From Flavobacterium psychrophilum (lineage in GTDB: Bacteria > Bacteroidota > Bacteroidia > Flavobacteriales > Flavobacteriaceae), in contig CAMBZB010000030.1 of the NCBI GenBank assembly GCA_945872245.1, positions 1 to 25,840 of the forward strand: a stretch of DNA of 25,840 nt. Direction: 5' to 3'. The position numbers were made by a program, and so were the translations under genes. Positions 18,063-25,676 of this stretch are shown piece by piece. Below the pieces are notes generated by a model. It searched no databases. It was not told the origin of the DNA and was given only the letters and a program-made list of their open reading frames with translations. Each line of letters opens with the position of its first letter. The first letter of the stretch is position 1.

Positions 18063-19689
18063 ACATAAATTAATACTATTGCTAATTTTAGTTGTAGTTA
18101 GCAATAGTAACCCGATTTTGGCCCAAAATAGTAAAAGGCCAAATATCATCTTTATTATGACTGATGATCAAAGCGCTATAGTTCCAAAAGATTCGGATAA
18201 AGAAGTACAATCCCATCCTTTTGGTTTTAATGGTGATGGCTCCGTACATACTCCAATTATTGATGGTTTAGCAAAAAATGGCTTAGTATTCAATAGGGCT
18301 TATGTGTCGAGTTCGGTTTGCTCCCCTAGCCGATATTCAATATTAACGGGGCGTTATGCTGGTAGATCTGAAGGTACTAATTTTATGAAACAATATCCAT
18401 ACGGCCAACAGTCAAGAGTTGAAAATAATATCGAATTAGAAATAAATACCGATAATTTACCAAAATTGCTTCAAAAGGCAGGTTATAAAACAGGTTTTGT
18501 AGGGAAAAGCCATGTTATAGAACATGAGTTATTAGAGAAAAAGAAAAATTGGAAAAATAACGGACTTATAGACTACGATAAAAAATCAGATCCGAATGAC
18601 AGTTCGGTTTCGAAAGCCATGGCTCACAATCATAAGGAATGGTCCAGAATGATAAAAGAATATGGGTTTGACTATGCGGAAGGGATTTATGCGGCTAATT
18701 TAAAGGAATTATATAATGATTCGTTGAATGTTCACAATGTAGAATGGAAGAATAAAGCGGCTCTAAATTTTATAGATCAAAATAAAAAGGAACCATTCTT
18801 CTTGTATTATAGTGAAACTGTTCCTCATGGTCCCGCACCCTGGATTAATAAAAACGGAAAATTTGTTCATGGATTAGACGCTAACACGAAATTTACAGGT
18901 GAAGGATATTTGGATGCAGATTACAGTTATTTGCCCACAAGAGAAGAAATAAAAAAAGAAGTGAAATCTTTAGGTATAAAAGAAGCGCAAGCCTGGCTGA
19001 GATGGTTTGACTATGCTGTTGGTGCAGTTGTGGATAAATTAAAAGCAGCGGGAATTTATGAAAACACATTAATTGTTATTACTTCAGATCATGGTGATTA
19101 TAATAGAGGAAAAACTACTCTATATGAAGGAGGAATAAAAGTACCCTTGATGATGCATTGGCCAGCCGGCATAAAACCAAATTCTCACTATGATGAGTTG
19201 GTTCAAAACATAGATTACACCCCCACTTTTTTAGAATTGGCACGAGTAAATTTAAAAGGAGTAAAAACAAAATTAGATGGTGTCAGTTTAAAAAATGTAC
19301 TTGAAGGCAATAGTAAATCGGTGCATGATTATTTGTATTTCGAATTGGGTTTTGCAAGAGGTGTAGCAACAAAAGACTGGAAATACATTACGGTTAGATA
19401 CGATGAAAAAACACAGAACAAGATAGATAATGGAGTTCTATTTAAAGGATGGAATAACACAGAAATTAAATTGCCTTATTATTTAAGGAATAGCCACCTA
19501 GGCCACCAGGCTGCGTTGCATAACCCTTTTTATTTTGAAAAAAATCAATTATTTGACATGAAAACAGATTCTTTAGAAACAAAAAATGTCTTTGAGAATA
19601 ATAAAACACAAGCTAATGAAATGAAAAAACTTCTAGCTAAAATCTTGAAATCCTTTCCACAAAGACCTTATAACGAATTTACAAACTAA
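18055..19689 (+). CDS. S1-family sulfatase, periplasmic paralogue without T9SS tail
   Basis: A formylglycine sulfatase of 544 residues with a signal peptide ending PILAQ. Landmarks are RPNIIFIMTDDQS, CSPSR (Cys89), GRYAGRSEG, GKSH and SDHGDY (Asp345/His346). It is a sister of the sulfatase at 14351-16195: blocks such as SHPFGFNGD, VHTPIID, CSPSRYSILTG, QSRVENNIELE, YYSETVPHGPAPW and DWKYITVRYD are shared throughout, which points to the same sulfate position. It ends at RPYNEFTN, exactly where the sister goes on into a T9SS domain, so this copy should stay in the periplasm. It overlaps the upstream sulfatase by 8 bases and precedes the esterase gene by 4, so the three are one operon. Confidence 0.94.
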   Translation: MTKHKLILLLILVVVSNSNPILAQNSKRPNIIFIMTDDQSAIVPKDSDKEVQSHPFGFNGDGSVHTPIIDGLAKNGLVFNRAYVSSSVCSPSRYSILTGRYAGRSEGTNFMKQYPYGQQSRVENNIELEINTDNLPKLLQKAGYKTGFVGKSHVIEHELLEKKKNWKNNGLIDYDKKSDPNDSSVSKAMAHNHKEWSRMIKEYGFDYAEGIYAANLKELYNDSLNVHNVEWKNKAALNFIDQNKKEPFFLYYSETVPHGPAPWINKNGKFVHGLDANTKFTGEGYLDADYSYLPTREEIKKEVKSLGIKEAQAWLRWFDYAVGAVVDKLKAAGIYENTLIVITSDHGDYNRGKTTLYEGGIKVPLMMHWPAGIKPNSHYDELVQNIDYTPTFLELARVNLKGVKTKLDGVSLKNVLEGNSKSVHDYLYFELGFARGVATKDWKYITVRYDEKTQNKIDNGVLFKGWNNTEIKLPYYLRNSHLGHQAALHNPFYFEKNQLFDMKTDSLETKNVFENNKTQANEMKKLLAKILKSFPQRPYNEFTN

Positions 19690-19693
19690 TAGT

Positions 19694-20857
19694 ATGAAAG
19701 CAATAAAACCAATACTTACAATCATAGCCTGCTGTTTTGTTATAAATAGCACTGCTCAAAAAACAATAGACACTATAGCTACAAAAGGGGGTAGTTATGA
19801 CATACCAATAAAAATTCAATTACCAAAAAAAAGCATAGAGAAAAGCCCTATTTTCTTTTTTGTTCACGGTGGAGGCTGGAATGGAGGTACACAAAATGAA
19901 GTACCTCCAGCAACGATCTCTGGAGATGCAAACTTCTTGGTTAATGAACTGGGAATTATTTATGTTGGCTTAGCCTATCGCTGCAAAGGAAATAATGCCA
20001 CTTTTGCCGATGCAATAAATGATTTGGAATCTAGTGTTAAGTGGTTTTTAGACAACGCAGATAGATTTAATGCCGACACTACCCGAATTGGTTTTGGTGG
20101 TGCTTCGGCGGGATCTACTTTATCTGCAGTAATGGCTCAAAAATATCCAAATTGCTTGGTTTATATAGGTTCAGAGGGAATGTATAATTTAGTGGACCAT
20201 GATGAAAAAGAATCTCCATTTCCCAGTGCTGAAGCAAGAAAAATTTATGGCTTGGATACCACGGAAAAAAGTAAAATGGCATCTGCATTTTATAATCTAA
20301 AAGAAAATCCACCTGCTTCACTTTTGTTGCATGGGAAAGAAGACCGCTTGTGTCATTACACGCAAAGTATAAAATTTGCCGAAAAGATTAAAAAATCCGG
20401 TGGTAAAGCCAAGGTTATGCTCTATGATGAAATTAATCACACCTGCTTAAGTGCTGCTTATCCGGATGTTTTCAAAAAGAGTGTACTAGAAATTGCAACT
20501 CTTTTTATTAGTGAATTCAAGATTAAAAACAAAAGTATTGAAACAATCCAAACCGCATTAGATAAACAATTAGAAAATCAGTATCCATCAAAAAATGTCA
20601 CCGAAAGTAAAATTCTTGGTTCATGGAAGTTTAATAATGAAAATATAGTTTTTAAACCCAATGGCAAAGGAGAACAAAAAAACAATAATAATGTGCAAGA
20701 ATTTAATTACACCATCGAAAATGATTCCATAAAAATAATAACAGAAAACCAAAAAGAACGATTGTTTTTTTTAAGGAAAAATAATAGCAACATGTATGAG
20801 TTAATTATTGATAATAAAGAAAATAAATACCGAAGGTTAAATTATATAAAACAATAA
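19694..20857 (+). CDS. Alpha/beta-hydrolase carbohydrate esterase with C-terminal lipocalin-like domain
   Basis: This 387-residue exported protein (signal peptide ending INSTAQ) has the carboxylesterase/acetyl-xylan-esterase type of alpha/beta-hydrolase fold. The oxyanion-hole motif is HGGGWNGG; the nucleophile elbow is GGASAGS with Ser138; the acid is probably Asp217 in HGKEDRLCH and the base His249 in INHTC. The likely job is removing acetyl or other acyl groups from the imported glycan. Residues about 303-387 (LGSWKF...NIVFKPNGKG...YTIENDSIKII) look like a small lipocalin-type beta-barrel, joined by a linker rich in Lys, Thr and Gln; this addition is unusual for such esterases. The gene is the last of the sulfatase-sulfatase-esterase set, with a 4-base gap before it. 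Substrate and acyl group are inferred only from the context. Confidence 0.85.
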   Translation: MKAIKPILTIIACCFVINSTAQKTIDTIATKGGSYDIPIKIQLPKKSIEKSPIFFFVHGGGWNGGTQNEVPPATISGDANFLVNELGIIYVGLAYRCKGNNATFADAINDLESSVKWFLDNADRFNADTTRIGFGGASAGSTLSAVMAQKYPNCLVYIGSEGMYNLVDHDEKESPFPSAEARKIYGLDTTEKSKMASAFYNLKENPPASLLLHGKEDRLCHYTQSIKFAEKIKKSGGKAKVMLYDEINHTCLSAAYPDVFKKSVLEIATLFISEFKIKNKSIETIQTALDKQLENQYPSKNVTESKILGSWKFNNENIVFKPNGKGEQKNNNNVQEFNYTIENDSIKIITENQKERLFFLRKNNSNMYELIIDNKENKYRRLNYIKQ

Positions 20858-20891
20858 ATTCAAACATGAAATTTAGTTTAAAATTAGCATT

Positions 20892-21080
20892 GAAGTGATT
20901 TAAACTTATTTTGACATTTTATAAAGCATGAAAGTGATGTGATATACACACGTTTTTGAATTCACAGAAAATTAATACTTTAAATTCTTAAACTTTTTAA
21001 AAATTACGGATATAAAGTTAAGATTTTATAATTTTTTTAAGTATTTAAAAAATAATTGGATGAAAAGTTTAAACCACTTC
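20892..21080. repeat. 16-bp inverted repeat bracketing the intergenic region before the large GH71/99-like gene
   Basis: GAAGTGATTTAAACTT (20892-20907) and AAGTTTAAACCACTTC (21065-21080) are inverted copies matching at 15 of 16 bases, with 157 AT-rich, apparently non-coding bases between them. No obvious flanking target duplication is visible. It may be a regulatory palindrome pair, a long hairpin, or the ends of a small non-autonomous element. Confidence 0.45.
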
Positions 21081-21101
21081 ACTTAATACTAATCTAAACA
21101 A

Positions 21102-23717
21102 ATGAAAATTATAACTAAAATAATTGGAATCGTATTAATTTCCTTTACAAACTTACTACATGCTGTTACACCGAATGCCACAATCACCTTTTCGAAGACC
21201 ATAGTTTCGAATAAATTGACACACGTCATAGTGACCGACCCAAATAACGAACCTTATACTATTCAAACCACAAAAGGAGGTCTAGATTGTCGACAAATTC
21301 CAAGTGGGAAGTATGGTTACTTTCGGGCAGATGATGCTACCTTTCCTTCAACTGAAAATAATCTAATTTTTACTATTACTTTTTTCGATGAAGGGACAGG
21401 AGTTTTCTACTTACAATACAATTCGATTGGTACTGATCTTAATAGTAAATATTTCACAAGTCCCATCACAAGAACAGGGACCAATGTTTGGATAACCGTA
21501 ACAGTAGCAGTAACCAATGCCTCTTTCAAAAATGCACAAAATCAAACAAGTGATTTTAGAATTAATGGTATTGACGGAGTTTATATCAGAGAGGTAACTA
21601 TCGCCAAAGGAACATTAGATCCAAAAAACGAGCCTGTGCCTATTGTGAGTGCCAGTACTTATTCTGAATTTACAGGGAAGTCTGTAGCGGGCTATCAAGC
21701 TTGGTTTAAAACAGGGACTACTGCTACGGGATGGGTTCATTGGAGTGGCAATACTCCTCCAGCCCAATACAAAACTAATTTCGAAATTTATCCTGATGTT
21801 TCAGAATACCTTGATGCAGATCTGGCTCCCACTGCCTTAGCCAATTTGGGAAATAACCAACCCTCAAAATTATTTAATTCGCCTAACCAAGGGGTGATAG
21901 ACACCCATTTTAAATGGATGAAAGAGTATGGAATTGATGGAGCAGCTGTTCAGCGATTTATTACTAATATTGGTAATGCAATTATAAAGTCACCAGCTAG
22001 TGTTGCCAATAAAATTAAAGAAAGTGCCGAGGCGAATCAACGTATTTTTTATATCTGCTACGATATTTCGGGCGGAAATGTGAATACTTGGGATGATACG
22101 ATTATATTTGATTGGGTGTATAATGTAGAGCAAAATGATTTAACCAAGTCCGATGCCTACGCCAAAGTGGGCAATAAACCTATAGTACAACTATGGGGCC
22201 CTGGATTTGCAGGGGGAAATCATCCAGGTAACGCTGCCGAAACTATTGCTTTGATTCAGTTTCTAAAATCAAGGGGGTGTTACGTCATTGGGGGTACACC
22301 AACCAGATGGCGTACTGGAACCAGAGACTCTAAAGGTACTGCACAAACCTCAACTATTCCAGCTGATAAGGAAAATTACCTACCTGTGTACGAAAGCTAC
22401 GATATGATTTCTCCTTGGATGCCGGGAAGGGTCAGAACCAACGCCGAATCGGATGCCATACTTAATAGCGTAATGGTTCCTGATAAGACCTTTTGCGATG
22501 CTAAAAACATAGGGTATATGCCAGTTTTATTTCCCGGCTTTGCTTGGTCACAATGGAAAGATGGAGAGGTAAACTCAGCGCCTCGAAATGCAGGTAGTTT
22601 TATGTGGAGACAAGCTACAAACATCAAAAGTTTAGGTGTAACTTCTATGTATTTTGCTATGTTCGACGAATATGACGAAGGAACTGCTATTATGAAAAAT
22701 GCAACCGATTGGAGTACGATTCCAACCGACCAATATTTTCTGACCTCGAGCGCTGATGGTATCTGGCTATCGTCTGATTTTAAACTTCGTGTGGCGGGTG
22801 CTTCGATCGAAGTATTAAAAGGTACAAGAACGGTAACTACACAAGTTCCAGTTCCACATTCTTTGGGGCCGGTCTATTTCCGAAATAGTTTCGAAAAACG
22901 AACAACTCCTTATAATTATATTGGTGGGGTAGCTCAAGCTACCGGAACTTTTAATCTAGACCCTTGCTTTTATAAACCTATATCAATAGAAAATAAGAAT
23001 ACTATCAGTCCGACAACAGCAATACAACAAACCAATGTTAAAAGCGGTTTGTATTCCGTAAAAGTTGCAGGTTCGGTTACAGTAAATAACCCAGCGGTAT
23101 ATCGATATTTGACCTCGGAAGTTCAAATTCTTATTACTAAGGATATGAAACTCTCCTTTTGGAAAAAAACCGAAAATGAATTAGGAAAATATGTTTTTGT
23201 TGATTTAACTACAAAAAGTGGTAAAAAAGTCAGTACACAAGGATACAAAGATCAAAACGGGAATAGTATGAGCGCTACTACTTCTCATGGAACCGTTGGT
23301 GCTGGATGGGAAAAATTTACTTGTGACCTAGGTAATGGTGCTCTTTTAGGAGATACTATTGTTGGGATTACGTTAAATTATGAAGCTACAGGAATAGGAA
23401 ATTTTGAGGCGTATTTTGATGATTTTTTGATTGAAGAACCGCAGTCATTAGATGTCAATACTGCTACGGAATCTATTGTTTCTAAAATCGCTGTTTATCC
23501 TAATCCTTCGACTGGTCAATTTAATTTTGAAAATTTATCTAACAAGGAAGTTGAAATTTCCGTTTATTCACTTAGTGGTATTTTAATTCAAAAATCAAAA
23601 AGCGAAGCAACCAATGTATCCATAGATTTGTCTAACAAACCTAATGGAGTATACCTTTTAAATATAAAATATGGTAATACTAATTATATTCAAAAACTGA
23701 TAAAAAATGGATTCTAA
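21102..23717 (+). CDS. Multidomain GH71/99-like glycosidase with T9SS sorting tail
   Basis: An 871-residue secreted protein (signal peptide to about residue 22). Residues about 23-185 form a beta-rich domain of unknown family that resembles a carbohydrate-binding beta-sandwich. Residues about 190-560 are the GH71/99-like catalytic domain, homologous to the protein at 8456-9745: VAGYQAWFKTG, HFKWMKEYGIDGAAVQRF, PVLFPGFAWSQW and AMFDEYDEGTAI, with candidate catalytic glutamates Glu523 and Glu526. Residues about 600-785 look like a second beta-sandwich module (DLGNGALLGDTIVGITLNY, AYFDDFLIEE), probably carbohydrate binding. Residues about 800-871 (IAVYPNPSTGQFNFENL...NGVYLLNIKYG) are the T9SS sorting domain. 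The design suggests a surface enzyme making the first cuts in the polymer. It leads a unit with the sulfatase 24 bases downstream. Linkage specificity is unknown. Confidence 0.87.
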   Translation: MKIITKIIGIVLISFTNLLHAVTPNATITFSKTIVSNKLTHVIVTDPNNEPYTIQTTKGGLDCRQIPSGKYGYFRADDATFPSTENNLIFTITFFDEGTGVFYLQYNSIGTDLNSKYFTSPITRTGTNVWITVTVAVTNASFKNAQNQTSDFRINGIDGVYIREVTIAKGTLDPKNEPVPIVSASTYSEFTGKSVAGYQAWFKTGTTATGWVHWSGNTPPAQYKTNFEIYPDVSEYLDADLAPTALANLGNNQPSKLFNSPNQGVIDTHFKWMKEYGIDGAAVQRFITNIGNAIIKSPASVANKIKESAEANQRIFYICYDISGGNVNTWDDTIIFDWVYNVEQNDLTKSDAYAKVGNKPIVQLWGPGFAGGNHPGNAAETIALIQFLKSRGCYVIGGTPTRWRTGTRDSKGTAQTSTIPADKENYLPVYESYDMISPWMPGRVRTNAESDAILNSVMVPDKTFCDAKNIGYMPVLFPGFAWSQWKDGEVNSAPRNAGSFMWRQATNIKSLGVTSMYFAMFDEYDEGTAIMKNATDWSTIPTDQYFLTSSADGIWLSSDFKLRVAGASIEVLKGTRTVTTQVPVPHSLGPVYFRNSFEKRTTPYNYIGGVAQATGTFNLDPCFYKPISIENKNTISPTTAIQQTNVKSGLYSVKVAGSVTVNNPAVYRYLTSEVQILITKDMKLSFWKKTENELGKYVFVDLTTKSGKKVSTQGYKDQNGNSMSATTSHGTVGAGWEKFTCDLGNGALLGDTIVGITLNYEATGIGNFEAYFDDFLIEEPQSLDVNTATESIVSKIAVYPNPSTGQFNFENLSNKEVEISVYSLSGILIQKSKSEATNVSIDLSNKPNGVYLLNIKYGNTNYIQKLIKNGF

Positions 23718-23741
23718 TAGATTCTTCTATACCCTCTTCAA

Positions 23742-25337
23742 ATGAAATCTAAAAATCAAAATAAATCCTATTTATTCCTTGCTATCCTATTCCTTATTGG
23801 ATTGTCCGTTTTTTCACAAACCAATAAAAAACCAAATTTATTGTTCATCATTACGGATCAACAACGGTATGATGCTTTAAGTATTGCTGGAAATACCGTC
23901 TTAGAAACTCCTAATCTCGACCGATTGGCAAAACAAGGCGCCTATTTTAAAAATGCGTACACCCCAGTTGCGGTTTGTGGGCCAACAAGGTCATGCATTT
24001 TAACAGGAACTACCATTGGTACGAACGGAGTAACCACTAATGATAAAACCTATTACTATAAAGACGAACCCGTAATGGCAATGAAAACATTCGATGAAAT
24101 TCTTACAGAAAATGGATATCATTGTGAATATTATGGAAAATGGCATGTACTCACATCTCATGCAGCGGTTTATAAAAATCCAAATAAGTATTCGAAAAAT
24201 GGAAAATACATGTTTGGGCCTGAGGGTCAGAGTCATTTGTATAAAGATTATTTAAATGAAGTCTATCCAAAAAGGGAGCCTCAAGGCGATGAATTATTAG
24301 ATAATTTCACTCAAAGACCTTATACTCCAGACCCTTTAGACGTGAATTTTGGCAAATCGTATGAACAGGTAAAAAAAGAAGATAAAAAGTTTTCACAACC
24401 TAATTTTCATGGTAAATCTTCCATTCCTCAAGAACAAACGATTACTGCTTTTTATGCAAAAAAGACGATAGATGCTATTGAGCGTCTTAAAAACAAACCT
24501 TTTAGTATTACGGCATCATTCCATTTTCCACACGCACCCATGATTCCCTCCCCGCCTTATTACGGTATGTATCCCACACAGGATATGAAGGCACCAGTTA
24601 GTATTCATGACGACATGACGAATTCTCCTTATTCAAATGCTAATGGAAGAAAAAACTTGCCAGAGTTTGCAGACGCGGAAAAAATTAAATACATGATTTC
24701 AAATTATTATGGTTTAATAAAAGAGATAGATGTTTGGATGGGTAAAATCATGGACAAGTTAGATGAAACGGGACTTACAGATGATACTTTAATCATTTTC
24801 ACTAGTGATCATGGCGAAATGCTTGGAGCTCATGGCATGCGAGAGAAAAATGTGTTTTATGAAGAATCATCTCATGTGCCATTAATTCTAAAAATGCCTA
24901 ATGAGATTAAACAAAACACAACCGTTAATGGTTATGTTTCTAACATCGATTTGTTTGCCACTATTATGGATTATCTAAAAGTGGGCAAATATAAATCGGA
25001 AGGCGAAAGCTTACGAGATTTAATTGAGGGTAAAGCTACAAAACATGGGGAATATGTTGTTACAGAATGGGATTATAATGGGCCTACATCTCCAAATTAT
25101 ATGATTGTTAAAGAGGGTTGGAAACTAATGGTACCTTATACAGAAGACTCTAAGGTCTTAAATGCTTTATATGATTTGAATAAAGATCCGTATGAAATGA
25201 ATAACTTATTAGGGATAAACCCCAATAAAAAACAATACGAACAAAAAGCAGAAGAATTAAGAAGTTGCTTATTAGAGTGGTTGCAAAAAAATAACTCTAA
25301 GCATTATAATGGCGTATTAAAACGAAAATTTATGTAA
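23742..25337 (+). CDS. S1-family sulfatase
   Basis: A formylglycine sulfatase of 531 residues with a signal peptide (hydrophobic stretch LFLAILFLIGLSVFSQ) and no lipobox, so soluble periplasmic. Landmarks are KPNLLFIITDQQRYDAL, the modification site CGPTR with Cys79, GKWH, FPHAPMIPSPPYYGMYP and SDHGEMLGAHGM (Asp356/His357). The site with Gly-Pro-Thr and the general layout place it in another S1 branch from the other three sulfatases here, so it probably removes sulfate from a further position. It follows the large GH71/99-like gene by 24 bases and is probably co-transcribed with it. After it comes 339 bases without a gene. Confidence 0.94.
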   Translation: MKSKNQNKSYLFLAILFLIGLSVFSQTNKKPNLLFIITDQQRYDALSIAGNTVLETPNLDRLAKQGAYFKNAYTPVAVCGPTRSCILTGTTIGTNGVTTNDKTYYYKDEPVMAMKTFDEILTENGYHCEYYGKWHVLTSHAAVYKNPNKYSKNGKYMFGPEGQSHLYKDYLNEVYPKREPQGDELLDNFTQRPYTPDPLDVNFGKSYEQVKKEDKKFSQPNFHGKSSIPQEQTITAFYAKKTIDAIERLKNKPFSITASFHFPHAPMIPSPPYYGMYPTQDMKAPVSIHDDMTNSPYSNANGRKNLPEFADAEKIKYMISNYYGLIKEIDVWMGKIMDKLDETGLTDDTLIIFTSDHGEMLGAHGMREKNVFYEESSHVPLILKMPNEIKQNTTVNGYVSNIDLFATIMDYLKVGKYKSEGESLRDLIEGKATKHGEYVVTEWDYNGPTSPNYMIVKEGWKLMVPYTEDSKVLNALYDLNKDPYEMNNLLGINPNKKQYEQKAEELRSCLLEWLQKNNSKHYNGVLKRKFM

Positions 25338-25407
25338 CAAAAAAAATGGAATTATATCCCTTAATATTACACCTCGTTTTAAATACGGAATTTGGGTCGA
25401 AGTAACT

Positions 25408-25443
25408 AAACCACTATGGACTGGAAGTCCATAGATTTGGTTT
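25408..25443 (+). terminator. Hairpin after the fourth sulfatase, possible terminator
   Basis: CTATGGACT (25414-25422) and AGTCCATAG (25426-25434) pair perfectly around a GGA loop, and AAACCA (25408-25413) pairs with TGGTTT (25438-25443) across a 3-base bulge. It lies about 70 bases after the sulfatase stop codon. There is no U-tract, so termination is plausible but not proven; it may equally be a dispersed repeat. Confidence 0.45.
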
Positions 25444-25491
25444 GGCAGACTAAAAACCTGCTAGGTTAGATACAAATTCATCAGTGAAATT

Positions 25492-25546
25492 TTGCCACGG
25501 ATTCACGGATTTTTTAAATAGTTTCTAATCTGTGAATCTGTGGCAA
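25492..25546. repeat. REP-like inverted repeat (TTGCCAC...GTGGCAA)
   Basis: The 20-base arms TTGCCACGGATTCACGGATT (25492-25511) and AATCTGTGAATCTGTGGCAA (25527-25546) pair at all positions if two G-U pairs are allowed, with a 15-base loop and an A-run after. Each arm also holds a short internal direct repeat (GGATT CAC GGATT). I recall this as a common dispersed palindrome of Flavobacteriia. Confidence 0.7.
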
Positions 25547-25573
25547 AAAAAAATTTTAGAAGTTTAAGCGAGA

Positions 25574-25588
25574 TGCACTGAAAGTGCA
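25574..25588. repeat. Short hairpin TGCACT-GAA-AGTGCA
   Basis: A perfect 6-bp stem with a GAA loop. Its core ACTGAAAGT resembles that of the hairpin at 25408-25443 (ACTGGAAGT), suggesting the two belong to one family of small intergenic elements. Confidence 0.4.
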
Positions 25589-25590
25589 TA

Positions 25591-25622
25591 CCTGTCTGCC
25601 GACAGGCAGAGTTTTAAACTCT
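25591..25622. repeat. Overlapping palindromes CCTGTCTGCCGACAGGCAG and AGAGTTTTAAACTCT
   Basis: The first part can fold as CTGTC/GACAG or CTGCC/GGCAG, two mutually exclusive 5-bp stems. The second (25608-25622) is a 7-bp stem around a single T. On the minus strand the first part reads LPVGRQV, a peptide I recognise as a recurring spurious translation of a dispersed Bacteroidota repeat. Confidence 0.55.
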
Positions 25623-25676
25623 ATTTGAGACCAATAAAACATCCTATAATTGTTATCTAAAAAGCACAATAATATA

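Larger units (their letters stand above)
25338..25676. other. Hairpin-rich non-coding region
   Basis: No credible gene is seen. The region carries at least four separate palindromes: 25408-25443, 25492-25546, 25574-25588 and 25591-25622, described individually. Such a density points to a boundary between transcription units in which several dispersed repeats have accumulated. A short minus-strand reading frame across it is explained by these repeats. Confidence 0.65.
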
